Shown here: in pieces, positions 16,912-26,066 of the stretch
Layout of the letters: every line of letters begins with the position of its first letter
Position numbering within the stretch: position 1 is the stretch's first letter
Assembly (NCBI RefSeq): GCF_026242195.1
Contig: NZ_RKLV01000007.1
Location: 1-64,000 of the forward strand
Source: Halorutilus salinus
GTDB lineage: Archaea; Halobacteriota; Halobacteria; Halobacteriales; Halorutilaceae
DNA: 64,000 nt
Direction of reading: 5' to 3'
Notes under the pieces: generated by a model
What the model saw: only the letters and a program-made list of their open reading frames with translations
What the model was told of the DNA's origin: nothing
Database searches by the model: none
Program-made: the position numbers and the translations under genes

Positions 16912-17688
16912 ATGAGCTTTCTCACGAGCAAACGCGAGATAACGCGTTTCCGTGTCCTCGTTGAGGTCGCCGAGAACCAGCCCGCGGTTAGTCAGGCGGA
17001 GATAGCCGAGGCGATCGGTCTGACACCGCAGGCGGTTTCGGAGCATATCTCGAACCTCTCCGAGGAGGGTCTCGTCGATAAAAGAGGGCGTGGAAGGTAC
17101 AGTATAACCAAGGAAGGCGCTGACATCGTTCTGTCGCGCGCCGAGGAACTCGAAGAGTTCGTCGAACACGTGACCGACGAGGTCGTCGGGCGTGTCTTCG
17201 TCGACACCGCAGTTGCCGAAGGGGAGGTGCGCGAGGGCGACGAGGTTTCGTTACGTATGCACGACGGTCTTCTGCACGCCGCGCCCGTCGACGAAGCCGA
17301 ACCCCCAAAGGCGCGTGCGGTCACCGAAGCCGCCGAGGGCGAGGATGTCGGCGTAGCGGAGTTCGACGGCATAATAGGGTTCGAACCGGGCGAGGTGACC
17401 GTCGTACGCGTACCGTCGGTCGAGGAAGGCGGGGGTCGTTCGGTCGACCCGGAGGCGCTCACCGAGGTCGTCGAGGAACCCGTCTACGGTGTCGGAACCG
17501 AGGCGGTGGTCGCACTCCGGAGCGCGGATACCGACCACCGCAGGTACGGCGTCGCGGAGGCTGTCGTTGAGGCGTCGCGGAACGGCGTTTCGTCGACAGT
17601 CGTCGCCGTCGAGGGACGTGTCGGTTCACTGACCGACAAACTCGGTGCCGAGGGTATCGAGTACGAGATACTCGACGCCGAGGCTTAG
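16912..17688 (+). CDS. MarR-like winged-helix regulator with DUF7839-type C-terminal domain
   Basis: This 258-residue protein has an N-terminal winged helix (residues 4-60). The recognition region AEIAEAIGLTPQAVSEHISNL is followed by a wing, DKRGRGRYSITKEG. The remaining 190 residues form an acidic domain typical of a haloarchaeal-only regulator family (DUF7839): DGLLHA, then GVAEFDGIIGFEPGEVTVVRVPSV. ATG 16912 (MSFLTSKREITRF) is chosen; ATG 16903 would add three residues. It is divergent from gdh and converges on a CopD-like gene with which it shares 4 bases. The ligand is unknown. Confidence 0.8.
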   Translation: MSFLTSKREITRFRVLVEVAENQPAVSQAEIAEAIGLTPQAVSEHISNLSEEGLVDKRGRGRYSITKEGADIVLSRAEELEEFVEHVTDEVVGRVFVDTAVAEGEVREGDEVSLRMHDGLLHAAPVDEAEPPKARAVTEAAEGEDVGVAEFDGIIGFEPGEVTVVRVPSVEEGGGRSVDPEALTEVVEEPVYGVGTEAVVALRSADTDHRRYGVAEAVVEASRNGVSSTVVAVEGRVGSLTDKLGAEGIEYEILDAEA

Positions 17689-18131
17689 ACGTAGCCGAAG
17701 CCGACGCCGATTACGAGAAGAACGACGCCGAGGACGGAGCCGACAACGAACCACGGGTAGGCGTCCGAGGCGGGTTCGCGCACCTTGCCTTCACCAACGC
17801 CGTCGTCGAGCCTCTTTGTACCGACGTGTAGTATACCCGCGAGGACGAGCCAGAGCGCCGTCATAGCCAAGACGAGGTTCCCGCCCACCGTCCCGATCAG
17901 GGACTCAGGCGTGTACAACGTGCCGGCGAGATGTCCGCCCGTCACGAAGAGAACCACGGCGCTCCCGATCGATACGACGGAGAAACGCGACGAAAGACGG
18001 TCGGCGAAGGACGCTGTCCCGTTGCCGTCGCGCAGACCGGGGAGTACGGCGTACGTGACGTAGACGGTTGCGCCTACCCAGAACGTCGCAAACACCGAAT
18101 GCACAGCGCGTACGACCGCTTCTATCTCCAT
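17685..18131 (-). CDS. CopD-like integral membrane protein
   Basis: This 148-residue protein has four membrane helices (around residues 8-30, 48-66, 80-102, 124-147). The first helix carries H11 in VRAVHSVFATFWVGATVY, a pattern seen in the CopD/DUF2269 membrane domain, where helix histidines may bind haem or copper. No periplasmic copper-binding partner gene is adjacent. Its stop overlaps the stop of the HTH gene on the other strand by four bases (TTAG). Function is uncertain: copper homeostasis or a haem-binding membrane protein. Confidence 0.6.
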   Translation of the reverse strand: MEIEAVVRAVHSVFATFWVGATVYVTYAVLPGLRDGNGTASFADRLSSRFSVVSIGSAVVLFVTGGHLAGTLYTPESLIGTVGGNLVLAMTALWLVLAGILHVGTKRLDDGVGEGKVREPASDAYPWFVVGSVLGVVLLVIGVGFGYV

Positions 18132-18152
18132 ACGCGTACTGTACGGGCGCGC

Positions 18153-18959
18153 CTAATCACCGTCACGGTTTGGGGATCCGCCGTCGGCGGTCGTACCGAG
18201 AACCGTGACCTGCGGTGCGCCTGTGACGGGATGCTCATCGACACGTACGGGTGCGCCGAAGACGGCTTCGACGTTCGTCTCCGTTAGCACCCCTTCCGGC
18301 GATCCCGACGAGACGGCTTCCCCGTCGTCGAGAAGGACGAGTTCGTCGCAGAAACGCGCCGCGAGGTCGAGGTCGTGTATAGCCGCGACGACGGTACGAC
18401 CTTCGTCGACGAGCGAACGTACGAGCGACAGCGTCTCGACCGCGCGTGCAACATCGAGGCTCGCCGTCGGTTCGTCGAGGAGTAGGAGCGGAGCGTCCTG
18501 CGCGAGACACCGCGCGAGGAGGACGCGTTGGCGCTCGCCGCCGCTTATCTCATGCACGGAGCGGTCGGCGAACCGCGCGACATCGACGCGTTGCATAGAC
18601 TCACGAACCGCGCGTTTCTCGTCGGCGTCGCCGCCGAAACGTGAGGCGTGCGGATGACGCCCCATACGTACGACCTCCTCAACCGTAAAGTCGAACGAGA
18701 CATCGGTTTCCTGCGGCAGTGTGGCGACACGGCGTGCCGTCTCGCGCGAGGAGAGCGACGTAACGTCGTCGCCCCCGACGTACGCCGTACCCTCGTCCGG
18801 ATCGAGAACGCCGTTGATCGTCCTCAGGAGCGTCGTCTTCCCCGCTCCGTTGGGACCCACGACACCGACGAAGCCGTCTTGGGCGGTCGCCGTCACGTCT
18901 TCCAGAACGTACTCGCCCGCAAGCTTGACGCCCACGCCGTCGACACGTACACGGGTCAA
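18153..18959 (-). CDS. btuD: ABC transporter ATPase, cobalamin/iron-chelate type
   Basis: This 268-residue ATPase energises uptake through the adjacent BtuC-like permease. Walker A is GPNGAGKTT (residues 35-43), Q-loop LPQET, signature SGGERQR, Walker [13 protein letters not shown] and switch histidine AIHDLDLA. The FecE/BtuD/HmuV class is clear from the [12 protein letters not shown] stretch after the Q-loop. Its start overlaps the permease end by four bases, so they are translated together. A C-terminal extension of about 25 residues follows the core. Confidence 0.9.
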   Translation of the reverse strand: MTRVRVDGVGVKLAGEYVLEDVTATAQDGFVGVVGPNGAGKTTLLRTINGVLDPDEGTAYVGGDDVTSLSSRETARRVATLPQETDVSFDFTVEEVVRMGRHPHASRFGGDADEKRAVRESMQRVDVARFADRSVHEISGGERQRVLLARCLAQDAPLLLLDEPTASLDVARAVETLSLVRSLVDEGRTVVAAIHDLDLAARFCDELVLLDDGEAVSSGSPEGVLTETNVEAVFGAPVRVDEHPVTGAPQVTVLGTTADGGSPNRDGD

Positions 18960-20026
18960 AGCTCGTGCACCTTCCTGTCACGTAGGAGGTAGAGGAAGAA
19001 AGGAACACCGACGAGCGCCGTGACGATGCCGACGGGTAGCTCGCCCCCGGTTACGGTCGACCGCGCGATGGCGTCGGCGGAGACGAGGAAGATACCGCCC
19101 GCAAGCGAACTCGTCGGTACGAGTATACGGTGGTCGGGACCGACGACGAGACGTACGGCGTGAGGGACGACCAGACCCACGAAGCCTATAACGCCCGCGA
19201 CGGAGACGGCGGCGGCGGTCACGAGGCTCGAAACCGCGAGGAGAACCAGCTTCGTGCGCCGTGGTTCGACGCCGAGCGTACGCGCCTCCTCCTCTCCGAG
19301 AAGAAGGACGTTGAGGTCACGCGCGTAGTACACCAGAACCACGAATCCGACAGCCACAGGAGGGACGAGCGCGACGACATCAGACCATCCCTTGTACAGC
19401 ATGTTCCCCATCATCCAGTAGACGGCGGAACGCAGGCTTTGGTCGTCGCTGATGTACATCATGTACGAGACCACTGCGCTCAGAAACGTCTGAACCGCGA
19501 CACCCGCGAGAAGGAGTGTTGCGACCCCCGTACGTCCGTTCTTGGTTGCGATACTGTAGACAGTAGCCGCCGTCGCGAGAGCGCCGACGAACGCCGCGGT
19601 TCCGACACCGACGGGGAGCGCGAAGACGATTACGGCGACTGCACCCACCGCCGCGCCCGAAGAGACGCCTACGATCGACGGATCCGCCATCGGGTTACGG
19701 AAGAAGCCCTGCATGACAGCCCCCGCGGCGGAGAGCGCAAAGCCGACGACAGCACCGACGACGACACGTGGTAGACGGACGTTCATGATTATGGTTCGGT
19801 GGGCTTCGGGTCCCGTGTACAGATCCGAGGACAAGTACGGAACCGCGTTGACGACGGCGTCGGCGACTATAGAAGCGACCGACGCGTAGCTTATATCGAC
19901 GGCACCGACGGTTGAGGCTGTGACCACGGAGGCGACGAGCGCGACCGAGAGCGACGCGCACCAGAGGAAGGTTCTCGACCTGACCGAAGCCTTCGCGTAC
20001 CCTACGGTTGTCTCGTGACCAGCCAT
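18956..20026 (-). CDS. btuC: BtuC/FecCD-family ABC permease
   Basis: This 356-residue permease has about ten helices and the FecCD signature segments [36 protein letters not shown] and [16 protein letters not shown]. With the ATPase downstream and the divergent substrate-binding protein at 20090 it forms a complete importer for a corrinoid or ferric chelate. The solute cannot be distinguished from sequence alone. The TATA region between 20027 and 20089 is shared with the binding-protein gene, so the two units are probably co-regulated. Confidence 0.9.
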   Translation of the reverse strand: MAGHETTVGYAKASVRSRTFLWCASLSVALVASVVTASTVGAVDISYASVASIVADAVVNAVPYLSSDLYTGPEAHRTIIMNVRLPRVVVGAVVGFALSAAGAVMQGFFRNPMADPSIVGVSSGAAVGAVAVIVFALPVGVGTAAFVGALATAATVYSIATKNGRTGVATLLLAGVAVQTFLSAVVSYMMYISDDQSLRSAVYWMMGNMLYKGWSDVVALVPPVAVGFVVLVYYARDLNVLLLGEEEARTLGVEPRRTKLVLLAVSSLVTAAAVSVAGVIGFVGLVVPHAVRLVVGPDHRILVPTSSLAGGIFLVSADAIARSTVTGGELPVGIVTALVGVPFFLYLLRDRKVHEL

Positions 20027-20089
20027 CGTATAGGGACAAATTTACTTGATTTAGTTAAAGTTTTGTTGAATTGGTCTCAGGCTTGTTCT
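20027..20089. promoter_or_regulatory. Divergent btuC/btuF promoter region
   Basis: Sixty-three AT-rich bases separate the two starts. They include TTTACTTGATTTAGTTAAAG (20041-20060), which offers TATA-like elements on both strands, and a weak inverted TTTA/TAAA symmetry that may hold an operator. No riboswitch-like fold is evident. Confidence 0.4.
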
Positions 20090-21916
20090 ATGAGACGTAA
20101 GCTCATCGTTGCGTTGCTGGTAGTGGTGGGGTTAGCGGCTGTCGCAGGAACCGCGGTGGCACAGGACTCGGATGCGTGCGACTTCCCGTACGAGACACCC
20201 AACGGCGAGGTGATACAGGAGGAGCCTGACACCGTCGCGCCCGGTATCGCAAGCGTTTCGCAGACGTTCTGGGAGATGGGTATCAACGACAACGACGCGA
20301 AGGAGATAGTCGGTCTGACAACCAACTCGTTCTACCTCGAAGACACCGACGGGTACGACAGCCTCGGTAATACGCTGTCCGGAGGGTATGAGGAGAAGGT
20401 CATCGACAAGAACCCCGACATCGTTGTAAACGCCCTTTTCGAACCCACGGGGTTGGAGAACAGCCTCGACGACGCAGGGATAGACTACGTCTTCCTTCCT
20501 CAGGCGGGAGGCTTCGACGACATAAAGAGAAACGTACGTACCGTCGGTAGGTCGATAGGCGAATGCGAGGCGGCGGAGGAGGTCGTGAACGGGATGGAGA
20601 ACACGGTAAGCCGTGTCGAGAACGCGGTTCAGGGACGCGACAAGCCAGTCGTTATGTACGGAACACCGACGGACGACCCCGGACAGTTCGACAACTTCGT
20701 CCCCGGTAACGGTACCTTCAAACACGGTATCATAACGACAGCAGGCGGCGACAATGTCTACGACAGGATAGGCGTCGACGGCGGGGGAGCGAGCGGTTCG
20801 CTTGAGGTACGTATAAGCGGCGAGCAAGCCGTTCTCGCGCTCAACGAGGATCCCGACTGGATAGTTATAACCGAAGGCGCGTCCGTACCACGGAACGACC
20901 TGTACAACTCAACCACCGCCGTACAGGAGGATCAGATACTCCGTGTCAACACGAACTACATAAGTCAGGATGCGCCGCGCGTCACCGTACCCCTTGAACG
21001 TATGGCGCGTGCGTTCCATCCCCAAGCATTCGAGGCGTCCGGCGGTGGCGGAGGCGGCGGTGGTGGATACATAGAGGAGCCGGAGGACGAAGCTTCTGAG
21101 GAGGTCTTCACCGCCTCGGTCGACTCCGTCGAAGGTACCTCACGTGCGACGTTCGGGAACGGGTACGTAGAGGCTGTCGAACTCGGCGCGGAGGTCGAGG
21201 GCGACGTTACGGTTGAGACGGTCGACGTGGGCGACGGACCCGGTACGCCCCTCAGACGTTTCTCCGTGACAGTGCCCGAAGCGGCGCGCAACGAACCCGG
21301 TACTGTGCGCGTGACCGTCGACGGCGGGACGCTCAACGAGACGGGCGTCTCGGAAGACGCCCTCCTCGTCGTTAAGACCGGCGGCGTACCGCCCCTGCCG
21401 CTCAACACCACCGTCTTAGACACCGACGACGGCGTTACGGTCGTCGCCGACACGCCGGGATTCTCCGAGTTCGCTGTCGTTGCGTCCTCCGCGCCCGTCG
21501 CACGCGCCGAGGCAACGGTCGAGGAAGATACCGTCGTCCTTTCGGCTTCTGACTCGACAGACGAGTACAGCGAGGTCGTCGGCTACTCGTGGGAGGTCAA
21601 CGGAGAGACGCATGAAGGAGAAACCGTCGAGGTCGACGGCGGTAACGAAGCGACGCTCACGGTCACCAACGACGCGGGTCTGACCGACTCGACGACGGTC
21701 AGTATACCCGACGTTGAGGATAACGGCACGGAAACGGAAGGCGAACGTACATCAGGAACCGTCGAGGACGGTGACGAGAATGGAGGCGCGAACGATGGCA
21801 CGGACGGCGGCAACACGACTGACGCGGACGACGGCGCGGACGGCGAAGGCATGCCCGGGTTTACCGCAGTAGCCGTCTTCACCGCCCTCGCCGTCGCTGT
21901 GCTCGTACGACGTTGA
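20090..21916 (+). CDS. btuF: PGF-CTERM-anchored substrate-binding protein (BtuF/TroA-like) with extra beta domains
   Basis: This 608-residue surface protein starts at ATG 20090 with a signal peptide (MRRKLIVALLVVVGLAAVAG). Residues 28 to about 310 are a periplasmic-binding fold of the BtuF/FhuD type. A run of eight glycines follows, then a PGF-pre-PGF-like domain (from EEVFTASVDSVEG to FSEFAVVASS). A PKD-like domain (DSTDEYSEVVGYSWEVNG) and an acidic Thr/Gly linker lead to GMPGFTAVAVF, a helix and RR, the PGF-CTERM signal cut and lipid-anchored by archaeosortase A. It is therefore a wall-spanning receptor for the BtuCD pair encoded divergently. Confidence 0.88.
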   Translation: MRRKLIVALLVVVGLAAVAGTAVAQDSDACDFPYETPNGEVIQEEPDTVAPGIASVSQTFWEMGINDNDAKEIVGLTTNSFYLEDTDGYDSLGNTLSGGYEEKVIDKNPDIVVNALFEPTGLENSLDDAGIDYVFLPQAGGFDDIKRNVRTVGRSIGECEAAEEVVNGMENTVSRVENAVQGRDKPVVMYGTPTDDPGQFDNFVPGNGTFKHGIITTAGGDNVYDRIGVDGGGASGSLEVRISGEQAVLALNEDPDWIVITEGASVPRNDLYNSTTAVQEDQILRVNTNYISQDAPRVTVPLERMARAFHPQAFEASGGGGGGGGGYIEEPEDEASEEVFTASVDSVEGTSRATFGNGYVEAVELGAEVEGDVTVETVDVGDGPGTPLRRFSVTVPEAARNEPGTVRVTVDGGTLNETGVSEDALLVVKTGGVPPLPLNTTVLDTDDGVTVVADTPGFSEFAVVASSAPVARAEATVEEDTVVLSASDSTDEYSEVVGYSWEVNGETHEGETVEVDGGNEATLTVTNDAGLTDSTTVSIPDVEDNGTETEGERTSGTVEDGDENGGANDGTDGGNTTDADDGADGEGMPGFTAVAVFTALAVAVLVRR

Positions 21917-21959
21917 ACGTCGAAGATGGATATATACACGAGGAGCGCACAGTAGGTGC

Positions 21960-22832
21960 ATGGAAGAACCCGATCTTGAAGGTAGCACGGCTTTCATAAC
22001 AGGAACGACACGCGGTATAGGCAAGGAGATAGCCCTTGCGCTCGCCGAGAACGGCTGTAACATCGTCTCGACGGGTAAGACGGTCGACGACTCCGAGTCG
22101 GATCTTGAAGGCACTATACACAAGACGGCGGAGGCGTGCCGCGAGAAAGGCGTCGAAGCCCACGCGATACAGTTGGACGTACGCGACCCTGAGAACGTAC
22201 ATTCATCCGTGGAGGAGGCGATAGACGAGTTCGGCGAGGTCGATACAGTAATCAACAACGCGAGCGCGATACAGATCGCCAACGTCAAACAGCTACCCGC
22301 CGACCGTTTCGATCTGATGACCGAGGTCAACGTCCGCGGCACGTACCTCGTAAACCGCGCCTTCCTACCCCATCTGAAGGAGATCGGTGGCGGATGGATA
22401 CTTTCGAACTCGCCGCCGGTAAACACCGACCGCTCGCCCGGAAAGGCGGCTTACGCGTGGTCGAAGATGGGTATGTCTTTCGTAACACTTTCACTCGACG
22501 GCGAACTCGCGCGCCACGACATCGGATGCAACACCTTCTGGCCCCTAACCGCCATAGACACACGCGCCACGCGTTACTTCGGTCTCGGCACCGAGGACGA
22601 CTGGCGCGAACCGCGTATCGTCGCCGACGCCGTACTCGAAATTCTGAAACGCGACCCCGCCGAATGCTCCGGAAACTCGTTCTACACGGAGGAGCTTCTG
22701 CGCGAGGCAGGCGTCGAGGACTTCTCAGAATACAACGTCGTCGAAGGCTCCGACCCTGACCCTATGTCGGCTGTCATGTTCGACCCGGATTTCGAAAGCG
22801 AGGACGTTATACGCGACTCGTTCGACGGTTAG
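21960..22832 (+). CDS. SDR-family oxidoreductase, HSDL2-like
   Basis: This 290-residue classical-type short-chain dehydrogenase has TGTTRGIG (residues 15-22), NNAS in place of NNAG, a catalytic Ser in SNSPPV and the catalytic YAWSK. The STGKTVDD segment after beta-2 and the long C-terminal part (SGNSFYTEELLREAGVEDF) are typical of hydroxysteroid-dehydrogenase-like 2 proteins, which act on lipids or acyl chains. The substrate is unknown. The next gene starts four bases after its stop, so both are likely co-transcribed. Confidence 0.82.
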   Translation: MEEPDLEGSTAFITGTTRGIGKEIALALAENGCNIVSTGKTVDDSESDLEGTIHKTAEACREKGVEAHAIQLDVRDPENVHSSVEEAIDEFGEVDTVINNASAIQIANVKQLPADRFDLMTEVNVRGTYLVNRAFLPHLKEIGGGWILSNSPPVNTDRSPGKAAYAWSKMGMSFVTLSLDGELARHDIGCNTFWPLTAIDTRATRYFGLGTEDDWREPRIVADAVLEILKRDPAECSGNSFYTEELLREAGVEDFSEYNVVEGSDPDPMSAVMFDPDFESEDVIRDSFDG

Positions 22833-22836
22833 AAAG

Positions 22837-23757
22837 ATGATGGACGCGCGCCAGTCGCTCATGCATCTCGCGGGTATGGCGGTCTTCTCCGCAGGCGTGG
22901 AGGAGTATATACACGAGAAGACGCCCGCGATGTTCCCGCGCGCAAGTACACGCGGGCATTTCGGCGTCGGACGTACCGACGAGACGCGTCTCGACGCGGG
23001 TTCACTCCTCCCCCTCCGCGTGGTCGACGATATCTACGACGTCACCCTCGCAGAAGGAGAGACGGCGACGAGCTACGAACGTACGGAGAGCCTCGACGCA
23101 CTGACCGACGACGAACCCGACGAGACGGCTGTCTTCGTACACGGCTGGCTCGCCAACGAGCGCGCGTCGCTCGGAAGGATGTCGATGCTCCGTCACAGCC
23201 TGCGTGAGAACGGCTACGACGGCGCTATGACGGGGTTTACGTGGGACTCCGACGAGATGGCGCACAGATGGAAGCTGGGGAGACGTATCGCAGAGAGGAA
23301 CGGTCCTAAGCTCGCACAGTTCGTCTACGACCACCACGAACGCACGGGGAGCGACGTACGTCTCATCTCCAACTCGCTCGGTGCGCGCGTCGTACTCGAA
23401 GCCGTACGGTCGCTGTACCTCTCGGACGTACACGACGCCGTCGGTTCGGTAAGCATGATGGGCGCGGCGGCGGACTCCGACTCCGTGACGCACGACGGCA
23501 GGTACGGAAAGCCCGTACGTGAAGCAGTCGGCGAGGTTCACAACTACTGGATAAGACACGACGGTATACTCAACCAGCAGTACCGTCTTATCGAACTAAC
23601 GGGCGCTCTCGGCGGAACCGGCGCGGAGGGTGACACGCCGTCGAACTACCATGATCACCGTGTCTCTTACGTACCCGACCACTACTCGTTCTACCGTCCC
23701 GGAAAGGGATGCGTCGGAAAGCTGGTAGCCGACTGGGGGACGAACGACGCGCCGTAA
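22837..23757 (+). CDS. Alpha/beta hydrolase (DUF900/lipase-like)
   Basis: This 306-residue hydrolase has the oxyanion strand VFVHGWLANE and a nucleophile elbow SNSLGA, with Ser in an SxSLG context in place of the common GHSxG. A late histidine cluster (SNYHDHRVSYVPDHYSF) supplies the catalytic His. The N-terminal 70 residues resemble a lid or substrate domain. Two ATGs in tandem (22837, 22840) offer the start. It follows the HSDL2-like gene with a 4-base gap, suggesting joint work on a lipid ester. Confidence 0.75.
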   Translation: MMDARQSLMHLAGMAVFSAGVEEYIHEKTPAMFPRASTRGHFGVGRTDETRLDAGSLLPLRVVDDIYDVTLAEGETATSYERTESLDALTDDEPDETAVFVHGWLANERASLGRMSMLRHSLRENGYDGAMTGFTWDSDEMAHRWKLGRRIAERNGPKLAQFVYDHHERTGSDVRLISNSLGARVVLEAVRSLYLSDVHDAVGSVSMMGAAADSDSVTHDGRYGKPVREAVGEVHNYWIRHDGILNQQYRLIELTGALGGTGAEGDTPSNYHDHRVSYVPDHYSFYRPGKGCVGKLVADWGTNDAP

Positions 23758-23759
23758 GC

Positions 23760-24164
23760 TCACGAACCCTCTACGACGACGGTGACCTCCGTCACAGTCC
23801 TGTCACCCATCCTGTCGGGGAGACGCCACGCCTCCAGACGTACACTGTACTCGCCGGGTTCAGTACCCTCAGGAGCCTCGACGATCAGACGTGGCTCCAC
23901 CTCTCCCGACGCAGGAACCGCGGCTGTTGCGGAGGACGCGGCTCTTCCGTCGGGTAGACGTACGCGCGGCACCGTTCTGTCACCTCCGCCTCCGACGACC
24001 GTCGCGTGTACGGTACCGACGTTCCTCACGGAGAGGCTGAGGACGGCTTCGTCGCCCTCGTTCACGACCATCCGCTCCTGTACGTCGACACCGGGTTCGG
24101 TGGCGAGGTACGCACCTGTCGCCAGTATACCGAAGACGAGGAACGCACCTACCACCCGTTTCAT
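23760..24164 (-). CDS. Membrane-anchored protein with CARDB-like beta domain
   Basis: From ATG 24164 this 134-residue frame gives MKRVVGAFLVFGILATGAYLA, a signal or anchor helix. A single extracellular beta-sandwich of about 105 residues follows (DEAVLSLSVRNVGTVHATV, then EGTEPGEYSVRLEAW). This pattern is typical of CARDB or NEW3-like adhesion domains that sit on the archaeal surface. ATG 24179 would add five residues. The frame stays open upstream to 25031, but that stretch lies antisense to real genes and is not coding. Confidence 0.6.
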   Translation of the reverse strand: MKRVVGAFLVFGILATGAYLATEPGVDVQERMVVNEGDEAVLSLSVRNVGTVHATVVGGGGDRTVPRVRLPDGRAASSATAAVPASGEVEPRLIVEAPEGTEPGEYSVRLEAWRLPDRMGDRTVTEVTVVVEGS

Positions 24165-24305
24165 GAGAACGGCTAACATCCGGTGTGTATTAAAACGCTC
24201 GCAACGTTCGTAACGGGTAAGAGCCGTCCGCGAACCGCGGACGCGACAACGCCAAAGACGGACTCGGTCGAAAAGGTAGAAAGGCTGTAGGGACAAGACC
24301 GACCG

Positions 24306-24680
24306 ATGGATGGTATACAGGTCACCGTACGGACGCCGTTGCACGCAACCGAGAGACGCGGTTCGGTCGAGAACGCGGTACGCAACCTCTTCCCTGACGC
24401 GGGGTTCGAGGAGGACGACGGAACGCTCGTCGCGCGTTCGGAGGACGTTTCGGGTCTCCGCGAACTCGCAGAACAGCACGGGGTTCAGCCGACGTTGAGG
24501 GAGGAACTCACCGACTCTGTCGTCGGAAACACAGTAGCCTTCCGTCTCAGCAAACAGCCCGCGACCGTCGGGCGTCTCAACCTCGACGTGGGCGGTCACG
24601 AACTCGGCGCTCTCCGTGTACGTATCGAGACGGACGACACCGACGAACTCATACGCTACCTGACGGGCGCGGACGCCTGA
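24306..24680 (+). CDS. UPF0201 family RNA-binding-domain protein (DUF54-like)
   Basis: This 124-residue protein matches the archaeal UPF0201 family. An N-terminal strand (VTVRTPLHATE), the conserved AVRNLFPDA and a middle LRELAEQHGVQPTLREEL are followed by a C-terminal strand-helix unit (VAFRLSKQPATVGRLNLDV, then RVRIETDD). The fold is ribosomal L5-like and the family is thought to bind RNA; the precise role is unknown. It is convergent with the UPF0146 gene, seven bases apart. Confidence 0.8.
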   Translation: MDGIQVTVRTPLHATERRGSVENAVRNLFPDAGFEEDDGTLVARSEDVSGLRELAEQHGVQPTLREELTDSVVGNTVAFRLSKQPATVGRLNLDVGGHELGALRVRIETDDTDELIRYLTGADA

Positions 24681-24687
24681 ACGAGCC

Positions 24688-25095
24688 TCAGAAACGGTTG
24701 ACGAAGAAGCCGCGTCCCCCACGGCTGACGAGCCGGGCGTCGAGCGAAACGCCTTCGTCACCCAGAGGGGCGAGAAGGAGATCCGCGCCGACGGTTCGCG
24801 CGACCTCCTCGATATCAGCATGTATCTCGTACGGCGGACGTAACGAGTAGACGAGCGCGGTTCCCTCGTAGACACCAGCGTCGGGTTCACGTACGTTGTC
24901 ACGGACGAAGTCGACGCCGACCGAGTCGCCCACGTCGCGGACATCGGAGGCGGTGACATCGTAGCCCGCGTCCGCAAGTCTACGCGCCGTCTCGTCGCGT
25001 TCACCGACACCGACCTCGACGAGACGCGCACCGCGCGGATACACGTCTTCGATATACCGTGCGACCGTCTCCACGCAGGCTTTATTATCCGCCAC
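24688..25095 (-). CDS. UPF0146 family protein (degenerate methyltransferase fold)
   Basis: This 135-residue protein has a Rossmann-like start, VEVGVGERDETARRLADAGYDVTASDVR, reminiscent of SAM-binding motif I and the acidic loop after beta-2. A conserved SLRPPYEIHADIEEVAR segment and a C-terminal RGFFVNRF follow. The family is archaeal and lacks an assigned reaction. Its start is 15 bases from that of the divergent archaemetzincin gene, so both must use overlapping promoters. Confidence 0.82.
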   Translation of the reverse strand: MADNKACVETVARYIEDVYPRGARLVEVGVGERDETARRLADAGYDVTASDVRDVGDSVGVDFVRDNVREPDAGVYEGTALVYSLRPPYEIHADIEEVARTVGADLLLAPLGDEGVSLDARLVSRGGRGFFVNRF

Positions 25096-25110
25096 GGCTA
25101 AACGTTTATT

Positions 25111-25626
25111 ATGCGAATCGACCTTGTCCCCGTCGGCGAGCTTGAAGACGGGGTCGTCGGTACCTCACGCGAGGTTCTCCGTGAAAGGTACGGTGTCGAG
25201 GTTGTAACCCGTTCGTCCGTCGCCGTACCCGACCAAGCCTACGACCGGTCGAGCGGTCAGTACAACGCCGAACGTATCATAGACGTGGCGGAGAGCGTAG
25301 GACACGGCGACAAGAACCTCGCTGTCACGGATGTCGATATCTTCTACCGCCAGCGTAACTTCGTCTTCGGTCTCGCCTACCTCGACGGAAGAGGATGCGT
25401 CGTCTCCACCAACCGTCTACGTATGACAGCCGACGGCGGGCACGAGGAAGACGACGGCGAAACCTTCTTCGACCGCGTCCGTAAGGAGGTCGTCCACGAG
25501 GTCGGTCACACGCTCGGTCTGCGCCACTGCGACAAAGATACGTGTGTCATGAGCTTCTCGCCGACAGTGCGCGAGGTCGATCAGAAGTACGAACGTCCGT
25601 GTCGGGGATGCTCGCGCGACGTATGA
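25111..25626 (+). CDS. amzA: Archaemetzincin metalloprotease
   Basis: This 171-residue zinc peptidase carries the extended motif HEVGHTLGLRHC (H129, H133, H139, catalytic E130). The archaemetzincin cysteines C140, C145 (CVMSFS) and C164/C167 (CRGC) bind a second, structural zinc. The methionine of the met-turn is M147. Length matches the archaeal form. Its stop overlaps the start of rimI (ATGA), so they are co-translated. The substrate is unknown, probably a small intracellular peptide. Confidence 0.93.
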   Translation: MRIDLVPVGELEDGVVGTSREVLRERYGVEVVTRSSVAVPDQAYDRSSGQYNAERIIDVAESVGHGDKNLAVTDVDIFYRQRNFVFGLAYLDGRGCVVSTNRLRMTADGGHEEDDGETFFDRVRKEVVHEVGHTLGLRHCDKDTCVMSFSPTVREVDQKYERPCRGCSRDV

Positions 25627-26060
25627 GACGCCTGACCGTCCGGCACGCCCGACCGCACGACACGGAACGCGTGGTCGGTATAGAGCGCGCCTGTTTTACC
25701 AACCCCAACCCCACGCTTCTGGCGAACGTCTGCGGTATGGTCGACGGCTTCCTCGTCGCCGAGACCGACGACTGTATCGCCGGCTACGTCCTCTTTACAC
25801 CGTCGTCGGCTGAGGACGCGCGGGTTCTTTCGCTCGCAGTCGCCCCCGGAAACAGGAGGCAGGGCGTCGCAACCCGTCTCATGCGCGGAGCCTTCGACGT
25901 ACTCCGCGGACGCGACTTCGACGCCGTCAGCTTAGAGGTACGTGTCTCGAACACCGCGGCTCAGTCGCTGTACGACGGACTCGGCTTTCTCCCCGTCGGT
26001 GTAGAAGAGTGTTACTACGACGACGGCGAGGACGCGTATCTGATGGAAAAGGAACTCTGA
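25623..26060 (+). CDS. rimI: RimI-type N-acetyltransferase (GNAT)
   Basis: This 145-residue GNAT enzyme should acetylate protein N-termini. The acetyl-CoA-binding motif is VAPGNRRQGVATRLM (residues 77-91). The C-terminal family motif SLEVRVSNTAAQSLYDGLGF is close to the RimI/Ard1 consensus LEVRxSNxxAxxLYxxxGF. ATG 25623 overlaps the archaemetzincin stop (ATGA), which decides the start. Confidence 0.88.
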   Translation: MRRLTVRHARPHDTERVVGIERACFTNPNPTLLANVCGMVDGFLVAETDDCIAGYVLFTPSSAEDARVLSLAVAPGNRRQGVATRLMRGAFDVLRGRDFDAVSLEVRVSNTAAQSLYDGLGFLPVGVEECYYDDGEDAYLMEKEL

Positions 26061-26066
26061 GCGCGC

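Noticed and set aside
24180-25031. Upstream extension of the CARDB-like gene to 423 codons
   Set aside because: The extension is antisense to the UPF0201 gene and out of frame with the UPF0146 gene. Its peptide is basic and Arg/Ser-rich, unlike real proteins here.
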